Below the pieces are notes generated by a model that saw only the letters and a program-made list of their open reading frames with translations, was not told the DNA's origin and ran no database searches. DNA of 57,243 nt from assembly GCA_003023195.1 (NCBI GenBank), contig PXRX01000002.1, positions 2,583 through 59,825 of the forward strand, written 5' to 3'. This DNA is from Halobacteriales archaeon QS_8_69_26. GTDB lineage: Archaea > Halobacteriota > Halobacteria > Halobacteriales > SW-7-71-33. The translations under genes and the position numbers were made by a program. How positions within the stretch are numbered: the first letter of the stretch is position 1; each line of letters begins with the position of its first letter. This document shows, in pieces, positions 1-8,763 of the stretch.

Positions 1-170
1 GCGAGCCGTTCGAGTCGGTTGAACCACTTCGAGGCCCAACTGCTGGAAAATCCGTAGAGTTCGGCGGCTTCTGCCTGCGTTAGATCATCGATCTCCTTGT
101 AGGTGATCGCGGCCATGAGCCGCTTTGTCGCATCGGCATCGTCGACAGAGACGTTCTCCAACGTCGCCAT
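1..170 (-). CDS. IS630-family transposase, N-terminal HTH part (cut by window edge)
   Basis: This is a partial gene: it starts with ATG at 170 and reads leftward off the window. The 56 visible residues begin MATLENVSVDDAD and contain a helix-turn-helix of the type LTQAEAAELYGFSSSW followed by SKWFNRLERL. That is the usual N-terminus of haloarchaeal IS630-family transposases, which bind the element ends and move DNA by cut-and-paste. The catalytic DDE part would lie outside the window, so intactness cannot be judged. The AT-rich gap to its right (171-380) presumably holds its promoter and perhaps the element end. It could also be a stand-alone HTH relic of such an element. Confidence 0.72.
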   Translation of the reverse strand, partial: MATLENVSVDDADATKRLMAAITYKEIDDLTQAEAAELYGFSSSWASKWFNRLERL

Positions 171-380
171 ATTGTCCCTCGTGTCCAGAGGTCCATGAAA
201 ATTTAGCCTCCAGTATCAACTTTTGATTGATCCGTCGCATGGTCTGTAAGATTATCGTACAACATATAAATATACTGCATGGATATACAAGTGTTACTAG
301 AGATTTATAACAGGATTAGTAATGGTTATCTGGATATTATTTAAGGCAAAGGGTTTAATTTCACGGGCTTTTAATATAAC
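171..380. promoter_or_regulatory. AT-rich divergent intergenic region
   Basis: This 210-bp gap is far more AT-rich than the rest of the window and lies between the divergent transposase fragment and the lipoprotein gene. TATA-like stretches are visible near 261-275 (ACATATAAATATACTG) and 352-378 (TTTAATTT, TTTTAATATA), the latter just before the ATG at 381. The low GC continues into the first ~80 bases of the lipoprotein gene, which suggests foreign or recombined DNA next to the insertion sequence. No clear terminal inverted repeat was found. Confidence 0.5.
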
Positions 381-1607
381 ATGATGACTAATAACACTGC
401 TCGAAGAAAGTTATTATCCATCGCAGGAGCCGGCATTTTTGGAGGATTAGGGGGCTGTCAGGAGCAATCAACTATCGGTGAGACGTCAACGGAGTCGGGA
501 TCCATTGCTACGGCGACAGCTACAGAAGTGGTCGATGCCAGCGTCGCGATCGATAACCTGACCGACGAACCACGCGAGCTATCGGTGGTAGTGTGGCGCG
601 GGGAGCCTGGATCCGACCCTGTCTTCGAGTGGGAGGAGACCCAGTCGACGGGACGCGTGAACGCAGTTGAGGACAGTTCGACTGCGTTCGGGCAGCCGGG
701 CCGGCACACCGTCCGTGCGATGCCCGCGGCAGGCGAAGGTACAACCCGGACGGTCGACCTCCCGGCCGGCTTCGACGGGTACGTGGATGTCCTTGTGCGG
801 GAGGGCGGCGTGGGACTGTGGATCGCGGAGCGGTGTTCGCCGGACTGTCCCGGTGCCGGTACGGACGCAATGGCAACTGACCTCCCCTACGCCGCCCCGA
901 ACCGCCCCAAGACCTACCGCACGTCGACCGGACGGATCGAGAACCCGACCGACCACTCGGTCGACCTGGACCTTCGCGTGACCCACGGCGACGACCGGGT
1001 TCTCGCCGCCACCTACCGCCTCCCGGCGAACGGGCGGGTGATCCTACCGGACCTCACCGCGACCGCTGGCGAGTATGACGTTAGAGCCGACGTGGCAGGT
1101 GGCGGGACCGAGCGCTCGTTGTGGTCGGTGCCGCCGGACCACGCGTACCCGGAACTCCACGTCCGGGTCGACCCCGGCGGGGACCCGGTCGTCGGCTGCC
1201 GGGAGACCGGCGGGACCGGCTCCGTCTCCCTCCGGAACGACGACGCGGTTGAGCGCGACGTCGCCGTCCGCCTGGAACGCGACGGCCAGACGGTGGCATC
1301 GGACGAGCGGTCGATCCCGGCCGGTGCCGACAGCGAGTTCGCGTACGAGTTCCCGGTCGGCGACCGGGAGTGGGCCGTCGAGATTCCGCCCAAGGCCGAC
1401 TCGGCCCCGGCCGTCGCCGACGGGCTCGTCTACGTGGCCGCCGACGCCGGGGTCTCGGCGGTGACCACCGACGGCGATCCACGATGGCGGACGACGTGTT
1501 CCAGGCCTCGCTTCACGGATCCGTCGAAGTCGTCGCCGGCCGTCGCCGACGGGCGGGTGTACGTCGGGTGCCAGGACGGTGCCCTGTACGCCCTCGACGG
1601 GGCGTAG
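381..1607 (+). CDS. Tat/lipobox lipoprotein with C-terminal PQQ-like repeats
   Basis: This is a 408-residue secreted lipoprotein. The N-terminus has Arg-Arg at 8-9 (TARRKLLSIAGAGIF) and a lipobox GLGGC with Cys26 as the likely lipidated residue. It is followed by Ser/Thr-rich sequence and then beta-rich sequence without a recognised domain (two repeats of the type V-D-L-D-L-R-V-T and V-A-V-R-L-E-R-D). The last ~75 residues read SAPAVADGLVYVAA...SSPAVADGRVYVG...ALYALDG, which are two blades of a PQQ-type beta-propeller. Such propellers normally need seven or eight blades, so this end looks like a fragment fused onto a different lipoprotein. The first ~80 bases are AT-rich, unlike the rest. It probably sits on the outer face of the membrane; its function is unknown. 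Confidence 0.75.
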   Translation: MMTNNTARRKLLSIAGAGIFGGLGGCQEQSTIGETSTESGSIATATATEVVDASVAIDNLTDEPRELSVVVWRGEPGSDPVFEWEETQSTGRVNAVEDSSTAFGQPGRHTVRAMPAAGEGTTRTVDLPAGFDGYVDVLVREGGVGLWIAERCSPDCPGAGTDAMATDLPYAAPNRPKTYRTSTGRIENPTDHSVDLDLRVTHGDDRVLAATYRLPANGRVILPDLTATAGEYDVRADVAGGGTERSLWSVPPDHAYPELHVRVDPGGDPVVGCRETGGTGSVSLRNDDAVERDVAVRLERDGQTVASDERSIPAGADSEFAYEFPVGDREWAVEIPPKADSAPAVADGLVYVAADAGVSAVTTDGDPRWRTTCSRPRFTDPSKSSPAVADGRVYVGCQDGALYALDGA

Positions 1608-1720
1608 AGACCTGCCCGGGACCGGCCGCCGGCGGAACTCTCGGGACGGATCGCCCCCCGAGGCCGGGAGACGGGGCGCTCGCGAGCGGTCGTGATAAGA
1701 ACGGGATCGCGGAAGGGGCG

Positions 1721-2620
1721 TCAGTCGCCGGCTGCGGCCGATCCGCCGGCGCGGTCGGCGGCCGTCGCGAGTGCGCGCTCGGTGTAGACCTCCAGGAGGT
1801 GGGCGCGGAAGTCGGCGGAGGCCTGGATGTCCTCCATCATCATCGCGGTGTCCAGGTCGTCGGTCGCCCGGGAGGCGGCCTCGGCCATGGCGTCCTCGTC
1901 GTCGAGCGAGACGCCGGACAGCGCATCCTCGACGGGGCCGAGGCGGACGCCGTGGTCCATCGCGCCGTTGGCGCCGACGCCGGCCGACTGGACGGTGTCG
2001 CCGTCGGTCCGCAGGGTGGCGGCGACGCCGACCATCGCGTACCCCGAGGAGGGGCTTGGCTTCTTGGCGTAGGCGCCGGCGCCCTCCTCCGCCTTGGGGA
2101 CCTCGACCCGGGTCAGCAGTTCGCCGGGCTGGACGTCGGTCATGTACATCCCCATGAAGAAGTCGTCGGCGTCGACTTCTCGCTTGCCGCCCTGGCCGGT
2201 GACCGTCATCGTCGCGTCGCTGGCCAGCGCCGCACCGGGCAGGTCCGAGGCGGGGTCGGCGTGGGCGATGTTGCCGCCGATAGTGCCGCAGTTGCGCACC
2301 TGCCGGTCGCCGACGTGGGCCGCGGCGTCGGCCAGCGCCGGCGCCGCGTTCCACACCGTCTCCGAGTCGGCGATGGTCGCGTAGGTCGTGGTGGCCCCGA
2401 TCGACACCGAGTCGCCGTGGTCGTCGATGCCCGAGAGCGCGTCGATGTCACCGATGTCGATGACGACGTCGGGGTCCGCGAGGCCGGACTTCATCGTCGG
2501 CAGGAGACTGTGCCCACCGGCCAGCAGTTCGGTCTCGGCCCCGGAGTGTTCGTCCATCAGTTCCAGCGCGTGGTCGACGGACTCGGCCTCGTGGTAGTCG
2601 AACTCGCCGGGGTACATCAC
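1721..2620 (-). CDS. Molybdenum hydroxylase, FAD-binding medium subunit (CoxM/CutM-like)
   Basis: This is a 299-residue FAD subunit of a xanthine oxidase-family molybdenum hydroxylase; it passes electrons from the 2Fe-2S clusters to an acceptor. The two FAD-pyrophosphate motifs are visible: AGGHSLLP at 34-41 and TIGGN at 113-117. The length matches the family (about 280-300). It is the last gene of the minus-strand coxG-S-L-M cluster and its ATG overlaps the stop of the large subunit by 4 bp (ATGA), implying translational coupling. The family is annotated as carbon monoxide dehydrogenase medium subunit, but the large subunit here is form II, so the substrate is uncertain. Confidence 0.88.
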   Translation of the reverse strand: MMYPGEFDYHEAESVDHALELMDEHSGAETELLAGGHSLLPTMKSGLADPDVVIDIGDIDALSGIDDHGDSVSIGATTTYATIADSETVWNAAPALADAAAHVGDRQVRNCGTIGGNIAHADPASDLPGAALASDATMTVTGQGGKREVDADDFFMGMYMTDVQPGELLTRVEVPKAEEGAGAYAKKPSPSSGYAMVGVAATLRTDGDTVQSAGVGANGAMDHGVRLGPVEDALSGVSLDDEDAMAEAASRATDDLDTAMMMEDIQASADFRAHLLEVYTERALATAADRAGGSAAAGD

Positions 2621-5058
2621 GCACCACCTCCGTTCCCGTGGACCGCTCGCCAGACTGCCTCGTTGGTCAGGGGCATGTCGATGTGGTCGACGTCGAACGG
2701 TTCCAGCGCGTCACAGACGGCGTTGACGACCGCCTGCGGTGCCGCGATGGTGCCGGCCTCGCCGACGCCCTTGACACCCAGCGGGTTGTGCGGGCTCGGC
2801 GTGACGGTGTGGTCCGTCTCCATCTCCGGGACGTGCATCGCCTTGGGGACGGTGTAGTCCTGCATCGATCCGGTCACGAGCTGTCCGTTGTCGTCGTACT
2901 CGGCGCCCTCGTAGAGCGCCTGGCCGATCCCCTGGGCGATCCCGCCGTGGATCTGGCCCTCGACGATCTTGGGGTTTATCTGGGGGCCGACGTCGTCGAC
3001 GGCGACGTAGCGCTCCACCTCCACGTCGCCGGTGTCGGGGTCGACCTCGACGACGGCGACGTGAGTGCCGAACGGGAACACGAAGTTGTCCGGGTCGTAG
3101 AACGAGGTCTCCTCCAGGCCCGGCTCCATCCCGTCGGGGATGTCGTGGGCGAGGTAGGAGGCCTGGGCGACCTCCTGGAAGGTCATCGAGCGCTCGGGCG
3201 CGCCGGCGACGTGGAACTCGCCGTTCTCGAACTCGACGTCCTCCTCGCTCGCCTCTAGCTGGTGGGCCGCGATCTTCCGGGCCTTCTCGACGACCTTCCC
3301 TGCCGAGGTGGCGATGGCCGAACCGCCGACCGCCGCCGACCGGGACCCGTAGGTCCCCATTCCCTGTGGGATCTCGTCGGTGTCGCCCTCGGCGATCTCC
3401 ACGTCCTCGTAGGGGACGCCGAGTTCGTCGGCGACGATCTGTGCGAAGGTGGTGTCGTGGCCCTGGCCGTGGCCGGAGGTCCCGACGTAGACGGTGACGC
3501 TCCCGGAGGGGTGGACCCGGACGAGGCTGGACTCCCAGAGGCCGGCCTGTGCGCCGAGTTGGCCCGCGAGTTCCGAGGGGGCCAGCCCGCAGGCCTCGAT
3601 GTAGTTCGAGAAGCCGATGCCGAGGTACCGGCCCTCCTCGCGGGCCTGCTCCTGGCGCTCGCGGAACTCGTCGTACCCGATTTTCTCGATGGCCCTGTCG
3701 AGGGTGCCCTCGTAGTCCCCGGAGTCGTAGACGACGGCGACCTGCGTCTCGAACGGGAAGTCGTCGTCGCCGACGAAGTTCTGCCGGCGGAACTCGGCAG
3801 GGTCCATCCCCGCCTCCGTGGCGGCGAGGTACATCAGGCGCTCGACGACGAACGACGCCTCGGGCCGCCCCGCACCGCGGTAGGCGTCGACCGGGACGAC
3901 GTTCGTGAACGCGCCCTCGACCCGGCAGTGGATCGCCGGGATGTCGTACTGGCCGGACAGCAGGGTGCCGTAGAGGTAGGTCGGCACCGACGGGGCGAAC
4001 GTCGAGAGGTAGGCCCCGAGGTTGGCCTTGGTGTCGACCTTCAGGCCGGTCACGTTGCCGTCCTCGTCCATCGCGACCTGCCCGGTGGTGACGTGGCCCC
4101 GGCCCTGGGCGTCGGTGAGGTAGGTCTCCGTGCGGGTGGCCTGCCACTTCACCGGCCGCTCCAGGAGCTTCGCGGCCCACGCGGTCAGGGCCTCGTCGGC
4201 GTAGTGGTGGATCTTCGACCCGAAGCCGCCGCCCACGTCCGGTGCGCGGACCGAGAGCTTGTGCTCGGGGTGGCCGATCACCCCGGACATCAGCAGGCGG
4301 TGGAGGTGCGGGTTCTGGGTCGTCATGTCCACCTCCAGTTCGTCCGTCGAGGGGTTGTAGTCGGCCACGCAGGCCCGCGGCTCCATCGCGTTGGGGATCA
4401 GCAACTGGTTCTCCAGTTCGACCTCGGCCGTGTGGGCCGCGTCCTCGAAGGCCTCGTCGACGGCGTCGGCGTCACCGATCTCCCAGTCGAACGCCTGGTT
4501 GCTGTCGGCGTCCCGGTGGACCGTCGGCGCGTCGCCGTCCAGGGCGTCGTCGGGGTCGACGACCGCGTCCAGGCGCTCGTACTCCACGTCGACCGCGTCG
4601 GCGGCGTCGTGGGCCGTGTAGCGGTCCTCGGCGAGGACGATGGCGATCCCGTCGCCCTGGTAGCGGGCCTTCCCGTCGACGAGGATCGGGTGGTCGACGT
4701 TCTGCAGGCTGTCCAGCAGCCACCCGACCGGGAGCAGGAACGGGAGGTCGCCGGGGGTCTCGTCGGCGGCGAGGTCGTCGTGGGTGTAGACGCCGATGAC
4801 GCCGTCCATGTCCTCGGCCTCGGAGGCGTCGACGTCCTCGATCCGGGCGTGGGCGTACTGGCTCCTGACGACCGCCATGTGGGCCATCTGGGCCTTCTGG
4901 ATGTCGTCGGTGTACTCGGCGTCACCCGTCAGCAGCGCCGGGTCCTCCCGTCGCTCGACGGCCGAGCCGAGGATCTCCTCGGGGTCGACGTCGGTCGCCT
5001 CCATCGTCCGGACCCGTTCGCCGCGGGTGTCCGGTTCCTCGGTCGCCATCTCAGTCAC
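2617..5058 (-). CDS. Molybdenum hydroxylase, molybdopterin large subunit (form II CoxL-like)
   Basis: This is an 813-residue molybdopterin-binding catalytic subunit of the xanthine dehydrogenase/CO dehydrogenase family. The active-site loop reads AYRGAGR (about residues 391-397). That is the form II signature, as opposed to AYxCSFR in genuine form I CO dehydrogenases. The catalytic Glu motif GVGEAGT is present near residue 765. The first ~40 residues hold the standard start of this family (GSAVERREDPALLTG). It overlaps coxS by 8 bp and coxM by 4 bp. The enzyme acts in the cytoplasm as an (LMS)2 heterohexamer in known relatives. Form II enzymes hydroxylate varied or unknown substrates, so CO oxidation should not be assumed. 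Confidence 0.88.
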   Translation of the reverse strand: MTEMATEEPDTRGERVRTMEATDVDPEEILGSAVERREDPALLTGDAEYTDDIQKAQMAHMAVVRSQYAHARIEDVDASEAEDMDGVIGVYTHDDLAADETPGDLPFLLPVGWLLDSLQNVDHPILVDGKARYQGDGIAIVLAEDRYTAHDAADAVDVEYERLDAVVDPDDALDGDAPTVHRDADSNQAFDWEIGDADAVDEAFEDAAHTAEVELENQLLIPNAMEPRACVADYNPSTDELEVDMTTQNPHLHRLLMSGVIGHPEHKLSVRAPDVGGGFGSKIHHYADEALTAWAAKLLERPVKWQATRTETYLTDAQGRGHVTTGQVAMDEDGNVTGLKVDTKANLGAYLSTFAPSVPTYLYGTLLSGQYDIPAIHCRVEGAFTNVVPVDAYRGAGRPEASFVVERLMYLAATEAGMDPAEFRRQNFVGDDDFPFETQVAVVYDSGDYEGTLDRAIEKIGYDEFRERQEQAREEGRYLGIGFSNYIEACGLAPSELAGQLGAQAGLWESSLVRVHPSGSVTVYVGTSGHGQGHDTTFAQIVADELGVPYEDVEIAEGDTDEIPQGMGTYGSRSAAVGGSAIATSAGKVVEKARKIAAHQLEASEEDVEFENGEFHVAGAPERSMTFQEVAQASYLAHDIPDGMEPGLEETSFYDPDNFVFPFGTHVAVVEVDPDTGDVEVERYVAVDDVGPQINPKIVEGQIHGGIAQGIGQALYEGAEYDDNGQLVTGSMQDYTVPKAMHVPEMETDHTVTPSPHNPLGVKGVGEAGTIAAPQAVVNAVCDALEPFDVDHIDMPLTNEAVWRAVHGNGGGA

Positions 5059-5545
5059 CCCCGGCCTCGGCGCGGTCGTCCATCAGGTCCGAGGCGGTCT
5101 CGACCGCCCGGACGATGTTCTGGTAGCCGGTACACCGACAGAGGTTCCCCTCCAGCCCCTCGCGTATCTCCTCGTCTGAGGGATCGGGGTTGTCCTCCAG
5201 CAACTCCGTGGCGGTCATCACCATCCCCGGCGTGCAGTAGCCACACTGCAGGCCGTGTTCGCGCTGGAACCCCTCCTGGACCGGGTGGAACTCGCCGTCC
5301 TCGCCCAGTCCGGAGATGGTCGTTATCTCGCTGCCGTCGGCCTGTACCGCCAGTTGCGTGCAGGACTTGACCGCGTCCCCGTCGACGTGGACGGTACAGG
5401 CCCCACAGAGGCTGCTCTCGCAGCCGACGTTCAACCCCGTGTGGCCCAGTTCGTCGCGCAGGGCGTGCACCAGCAGGGTTCGCGATTCGACGGTCAGTTC
5501 GTGGTCCGTTCCGTTTACCGTGAGTGTGATGTCGTGTTCTGCCAT
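5051..5545 (-). CDS. Molybdenum hydroxylase, 2Fe-2S small subunit (CoxS-like)
   Basis: This is a 164-residue iron-sulfur subunit with both cluster motifs: the plant-ferredoxin-type set Cys42, Cys47, Cys50, Cys62 (GCESSLCGAC) and the alpha-helical set Cys101-x2-Cys104 (CGYCTPGM) with Cys136-x-Cys138 (CRCTGYQN). Length and motif spacing are those of the family. It overlaps the large-subunit gene by 8 bp and lies 144 bp downstream of coxG on the same strand, so the four genes are likely one transcript. It carries electrons from the molybdenum centre to the FAD subunit. Confidence 0.92.
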   Translation of the reverse strand: MAEHDITLTVNGTDHELTVESRTLLVHALRDELGHTGLNVGCESSLCGACTVHVDGDAVKSCTQLAVQADGSEITTISGLGEDGEFHPVQEGFQREHGLQCGYCTPGMVMTATELLEDNPDPSDEEIREGLEGNLCRCTGYQNIVRAVETASDLMDDRAEAGGD

Positions 5546-5689
5546 CGTGTCTGTCCGGTTTGCCGCTGTCCGTTTGGTCGTCCGTGCCTGGTGGCGTCGT
5601 CGTCCGGCCCGTCGGGGCCGGCCGGGCGTGCGGTCGTGGTCCGGTCCTCAGCTTCCGACCGGGGTCCGGAACCGTCGGGATCGCTCGCC

Positions 5690-6391
5690 CTATCCCCCCA
5701 GTCCGAGCAGGCGCTTGATACGGGCGACGATCCCGCCCTTGGACCCGGAATCGTCCCCTGAGTCCCGGTCCCCGGACGTGGCCGTCTCACCGTCGGTGGA
5801 CGCCTCCGCTCCGGACTCCGACTCCGCGTCCTCGTGCATCGCGGCCTTGAGTTCCTCGATGCGGTCCCGGATGTCGCCGAAGAACCGCTTGACGACGCGG
5901 TTGGCCACCGGGTTCACGACCCGCTGGCCCATCTGGGCGATCCGGCCGAACACGTCGGCCTCCGCCCACCACTCGACGGCCACGCCGCCGTCGGTCTCGA
6001 CGAGTTCCATCCCCGAGGACATCTCGAAGGAACTGTTGCCGCTGGATCCCTCGCCGGAGGCGTTCATCTTCGGTTTATCGCGCTCGTCGATGGTGACGAC
6101 CGTCTCGAAGGTGGGGTTGACCGACCCGACGGAGATGGACATCACCGCCGCGTAGTGGTCGCCCTCCTCGAAGGCCCGCGATCTGATCACCTCCGGGTCG
6201 ACGGTCGTTTCTTGCGTTTCCTCCTCTTCGGCCCGCTTGCGCAACTCGTCGAAGTCCGGGTCCTCCGAATCGACCTTCAGGAGGAACTGACAGCCCGGGA
6301 GTGCCTCCCGGACCATCACCGGATCCGAGAGCGCTAGCCACACCTCGTCTATCGTCGCGTCCGAGAGCTCGAACGTGCCATTGAATTCCAT
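5690..6391 (-). CDS. CoxG-like SRPBCC domain protein
   Basis: This is a 233-residue protein of the carbon monoxide dehydrogenase subunit G family (SRPBCC fold). The ATG at 6391 (MEFNGTFELSDATIDEVW) is chosen because the conserved domain starts there; a longer frame from 6436 adds 15 residues with no family similarity. Hallmarks are the N-terminal strand, PVMVREALPGC near residues 24-34 and a central GxGSSG-like stretch. The C-terminal ~70 residues are acidic and Ser-rich and end in the short hydrophobic tail IKRLLGLGG. In aerobic CO oxidisers CoxG helps anchor or assemble the hydroxylase at the membrane. As first gene of the cluster it probably serves the adjacent enzyme. Confidence 0.82.
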   Translation of the reverse strand: MEFNGTFELSDATIDEVWLALSDPVMVREALPGCQFLLKVDSEDPDFDELRKRAEEEETQETTVDPEVIRSRAFEEGDHYAAVMSISVGSVNPTFETVVTIDERDKPKMNASGEGSSGNSSFEMSSGMELVETDGGVAVEWWAEADVFGRIAQMGQRVVNPVANRVVKRFFGDIRDRIEELKAAMHEDAESESGAEASTDGETATSGDRDSGDDSGSKGGIVARIKRLLGLGG

Positions 6392-6600
6392 GGATATTCG
6401 ACCGCCGTGGTCCGCGCACCTCCCGTGTGCTAACATCCACCGTAGCTATCAAAACTCTTGTGTCGCAAATCCTGTCAGTTTCCCGCCGCCGACCCCCGAT
6501 CACTTCCCCCGATCACGGCGCACCCCCTGATCACCCCCGGGTCCCGGTGAGATCCGCCGGGGAGGGGAAGACCAATGACCGGGGACGCGCAAGTGAACCC

Positions 6601-7995
6601 ATGACCGACGCCGACCCGGAGAGCGAGGCGAGCCACGCCGGTGGATCGCACGATGCAGACGGGGACGACCACGAAGGGGGCAACGATCACGGCGGGGATC
6701 ACGACCACCGTCACGGCCACGGCGGGGATCACGACCACGACGACATGCTCCCCCGTTCGGCGGCCGTCGACCGCGTACTGACCCTGCGCGAGGAGGCCCT
6801 CGCCGACCGCGCGGCCGAGACGGTCGACCTCGACGCCCTCTCGGGCAGGACCCTGGCCGACCCGGTCGAGGCCCCGGGCGACCTCCCGCCCCACGACTAC
6901 GCGACGATGGACGGCTACGCCTTCGACGCGACCGACGAGTACCCCCTCGACGTCGTCGAACTGGACGTCTACCCCGAGGACGATCCCCCCACGATAGGCG
7001 AGGGCGAGGCGGTCCGGATCGCGACGGGCGCGCCCCTCCCGGAACGGGCCAACGCCGTCCTCAAGCGCGAGGAGTCGACGGTCGAGGACGGTCGCCTGCG
7101 CGGGACCGACCTCGACCCCGGCACGTACGTCTACAGTCGGGGGTCGAACGTGGCGGCCGGGGACCGCCTCTTCGCGGCCGGCGAGCGACTCTCGCCCAAG
7201 GACGCCGTCCTCCTCCGTGACCTCGGTATCGAACGGGTCGACGTCCACCGGCGGTTCTCCGTCGGCGTGCTGGCGACCGGCACAGAGATCCACGAGGGTA
7301 CCCAGTCCGACCTCGACTCCCCCATGCTGGCCGGCCTCGTCGAGGCCTGGGGGGGCGAGGCGACCTACGAGGGGACCGTCCCCGACGAGTACGACCGGGT
7401 CCGGGGCCGCATCGCCGACCTGGCCGACGAGTACGACGTCGTGATCACTACCGGCGGCACCAGCGTCGGGAAGAAGGACTACGTGATCCGCGCCCTCTCG
7501 GACCTGGGCGAGGTGGACTTCCACCGCGTGCCGGTCCGGCCCGGCAAACCCATCGCCGCCGCCCGCCTCCCCGAGGGCGGCGCGACGGCCTTCGCCATCC
7601 CCGGCAAACCGGTCGGGGCCCACACCGTCGCGACCCTCGTGATGCGACCCTTCTTCACCGGCGAGGCCGGCGATCCCCCCTCGGTCCCGGCGACGCTCGC
7701 CCGCGACGTGGGCCTCGGCCCCGCCGGCTTCGAGTACGTGATCCCGGTCACGTTCGAGGACGACCCGGGCCACGCCGCCGGAACCACCGACGGCCACGCC
7801 GACCGCGACCACCCCACTGCGATGCCCCTGGGTCACGCCGACTCGTCGCTGTCCGTCTACGAGGAGACCTTCGACCCGTCCGTCCTCTCCTCCAGCACCC
7901 GGGCCACCCGCGCCGAGGGGTTCGTGATCACGGAGTCGCCGCTGTCGGCCGGCGACGTCGTCCGGGTCCACCCCTACCCGACCGTCGAGCGATGA
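6601..7995 (+). CDS. moeA: MoeA-type molybdopterin molybdotransferase with His-rich N-terminus
   Basis: This is a 464-residue protein that inserts molybdate into molybdopterin (adenylated MPT). The core starts near residue 49 (MLPRSAAVDRV), followed by the MoeA signatures HDYATMDGYAF, ATGAPLP and the MoCF motif TTGGTSVGKKDYV. The start at 6601 is preferred over an upstream frame because it gives an acidic, haloarchaeal-looking N-terminus. Residues 12-48 contain ten His among Asp and Gly (HDHRHGHGGDHDHDD), an extension absent from ordinary MoeA and likely to bind metal ions. The gene is divergent from the cox cluster and overlaps mocA by 4 bp, so it is probably dedicated to maturing the adjacent hydroxylase. 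Confidence 0.85.
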   Translation: MTDADPESEASHAGGSHDADGDDHEGGNDHGGDHDHRHGHGGDHDHDDMLPRSAAVDRVLTLREEALADRAAETVDLDALSGRTLADPVEAPGDLPPHDYATMDGYAFDATDEYPLDVVELDVYPEDDPPTIGEGEAVRIATGAPLPERANAVLKREESTVEDGRLRGTDLDPGTYVYSRGSNVAAGDRLFAAGERLSPKDAVLLRDLGIERVDVHRRFSVGVLATGTEIHEGTQSDLDSPMLAGLVEAWGGEATYEGTVPDEYDRVRGRIADLADEYDVVITTGGTSVGKKDYVIRALSDLGEVDFHRVPVRPGKPIAAARLPEGGATAFAIPGKPVGAHTVATLVMRPFFTGEAGDPPSVPATLARDVGLGPAGFEYVIPVTFEDDPGHAAGTTDGHADRDHPTAMPLGHADSSLSVYEETFDPSVLSSSTRATRAEGFVITESPLSAGDVVRVHPYPTVER

Positions 7996-8735
7996 GCGAC
8001 CCGTCCGGCGACGAGGGGTCGCCCGACCGCTCCCCGGAGGGGATCCCCGTCGTCGATCCGGCGGACCTCCGGGGAGGGGAGAGCGGTCGATCCGGGGACG
8101 ACTCCGGATCCCCGACCGTCGTCGGCGTCCTCCTCGCGGCCGGCCTGTCCACCCGATTCGGGGAGCGAAACAAGCTACTGGCCGACCTCGACGGCGAACC
8201 GATCGTCCGCCGGTCCGCCCGGACGCTGTTCGGTGCCGACCTCGCGGCGGTCGTCGCGGTCGTCGGCCACCAGGCGGATCGGGTGATGCGAGCGATCCGG
8301 GATCCGGGGACGTTCGGGACTGCCGGAGATCCATCGAATTCCCGGGCGAGCGGACGGGTCGCGTTCGTCGGCAACCCCGACTACGCCGCGGGCCAGTCGA
8401 CCTCCGTCCGCGCCGGGGTCCGGGCGGTCTGTGGTGCCGACGCCGCGGTCTTCGCCCTCGGGGACATGCCGCGGGTTCGACCCGCGACGGTCGACGCCCT
8501 CGTCGCCGCCTACCGGGCCGGCGCGGGCGACGCCCTGGCCGCCGCCCACGGGGGCCGGCGGGGGAACCCGGTGCTGTTCGACGCCCGGCACTTCCCCGCC
8601 CTGGCCGACGTGGCGGGCGACATCGGCGGCCGCGAGATACTGCTCTCCGGGGACCGGTCGGTCCTGGTCGAGACCGGGGACCCCGGCGTGGTCCGGGACG
8701 TCGACACCGTGGAGGACCTGGATCGGATCCGGTGA
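7992..8735 (+). CDS. mocA: MocA-like molybdenum cofactor nucleotidyltransferase
   Basis: This is a 247-residue nucleotidyltransferase of the MobA/MocA fold. The nucleotide-binding loop LLAAGLSTRFGERNKLL spans 47-63 and the metal-binding stretch ALGDMPRV follows further on. MocA-type enzymes convert Mo-molybdopterin to the dinucleotide (usually cytosine) form required by xanthine oxidase-family enzymes, which fits the neighbouring cox genes. The ATG overlaps the moeA stop (ATGA). The ~40-residue Ser/Asp/Gly-rich N-terminus before the catalytic domain is longer than usual. Use of CTP rather than GTP or another NTP is inferred from context and not visible in the motif. Confidence 0.83.
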   Translation: MSDPSGDEGSPDRSPEGIPVVDPADLRGGESGRSGDDSGSPTVVGVLLAAGLSTRFGERNKLLADLDGEPIVRRSARTLFGADLAAVVAVVGHQADRVMRAIRDPGTFGTAGDPSNSRASGRVAFVGNPDYAAGQSTSVRAGVRAVCGADAAVFALGDMPRVRPATVDALVAAYRAGAGDALAAAHGGRRGNPVLFDARHFPALADVAGDIGGREILLSGDRSVLVETGDPGVVRDVDTVEDLDRIR

Positions 8736-8763
8736 CCGACTGACGATCCCACCCGAGGCCGAC

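Noticed and set aside
3262..5370. Long (702-residue) plus-strand frame opposite the cox genes
   Set aside because: Antisense shadow typical of very GC-rich genes; Val/Asp/Arg-rich without any domain, while the minus strand encodes complete CoxL and CoxS.
1721..5545. Calling the cluster aerobic carbon monoxide dehydrogenase
   Set aside because: The large subunit has AYRGAGR (form II) and not the AYxCSFR loop of form I enzymes, so CO as substrate is not supported.
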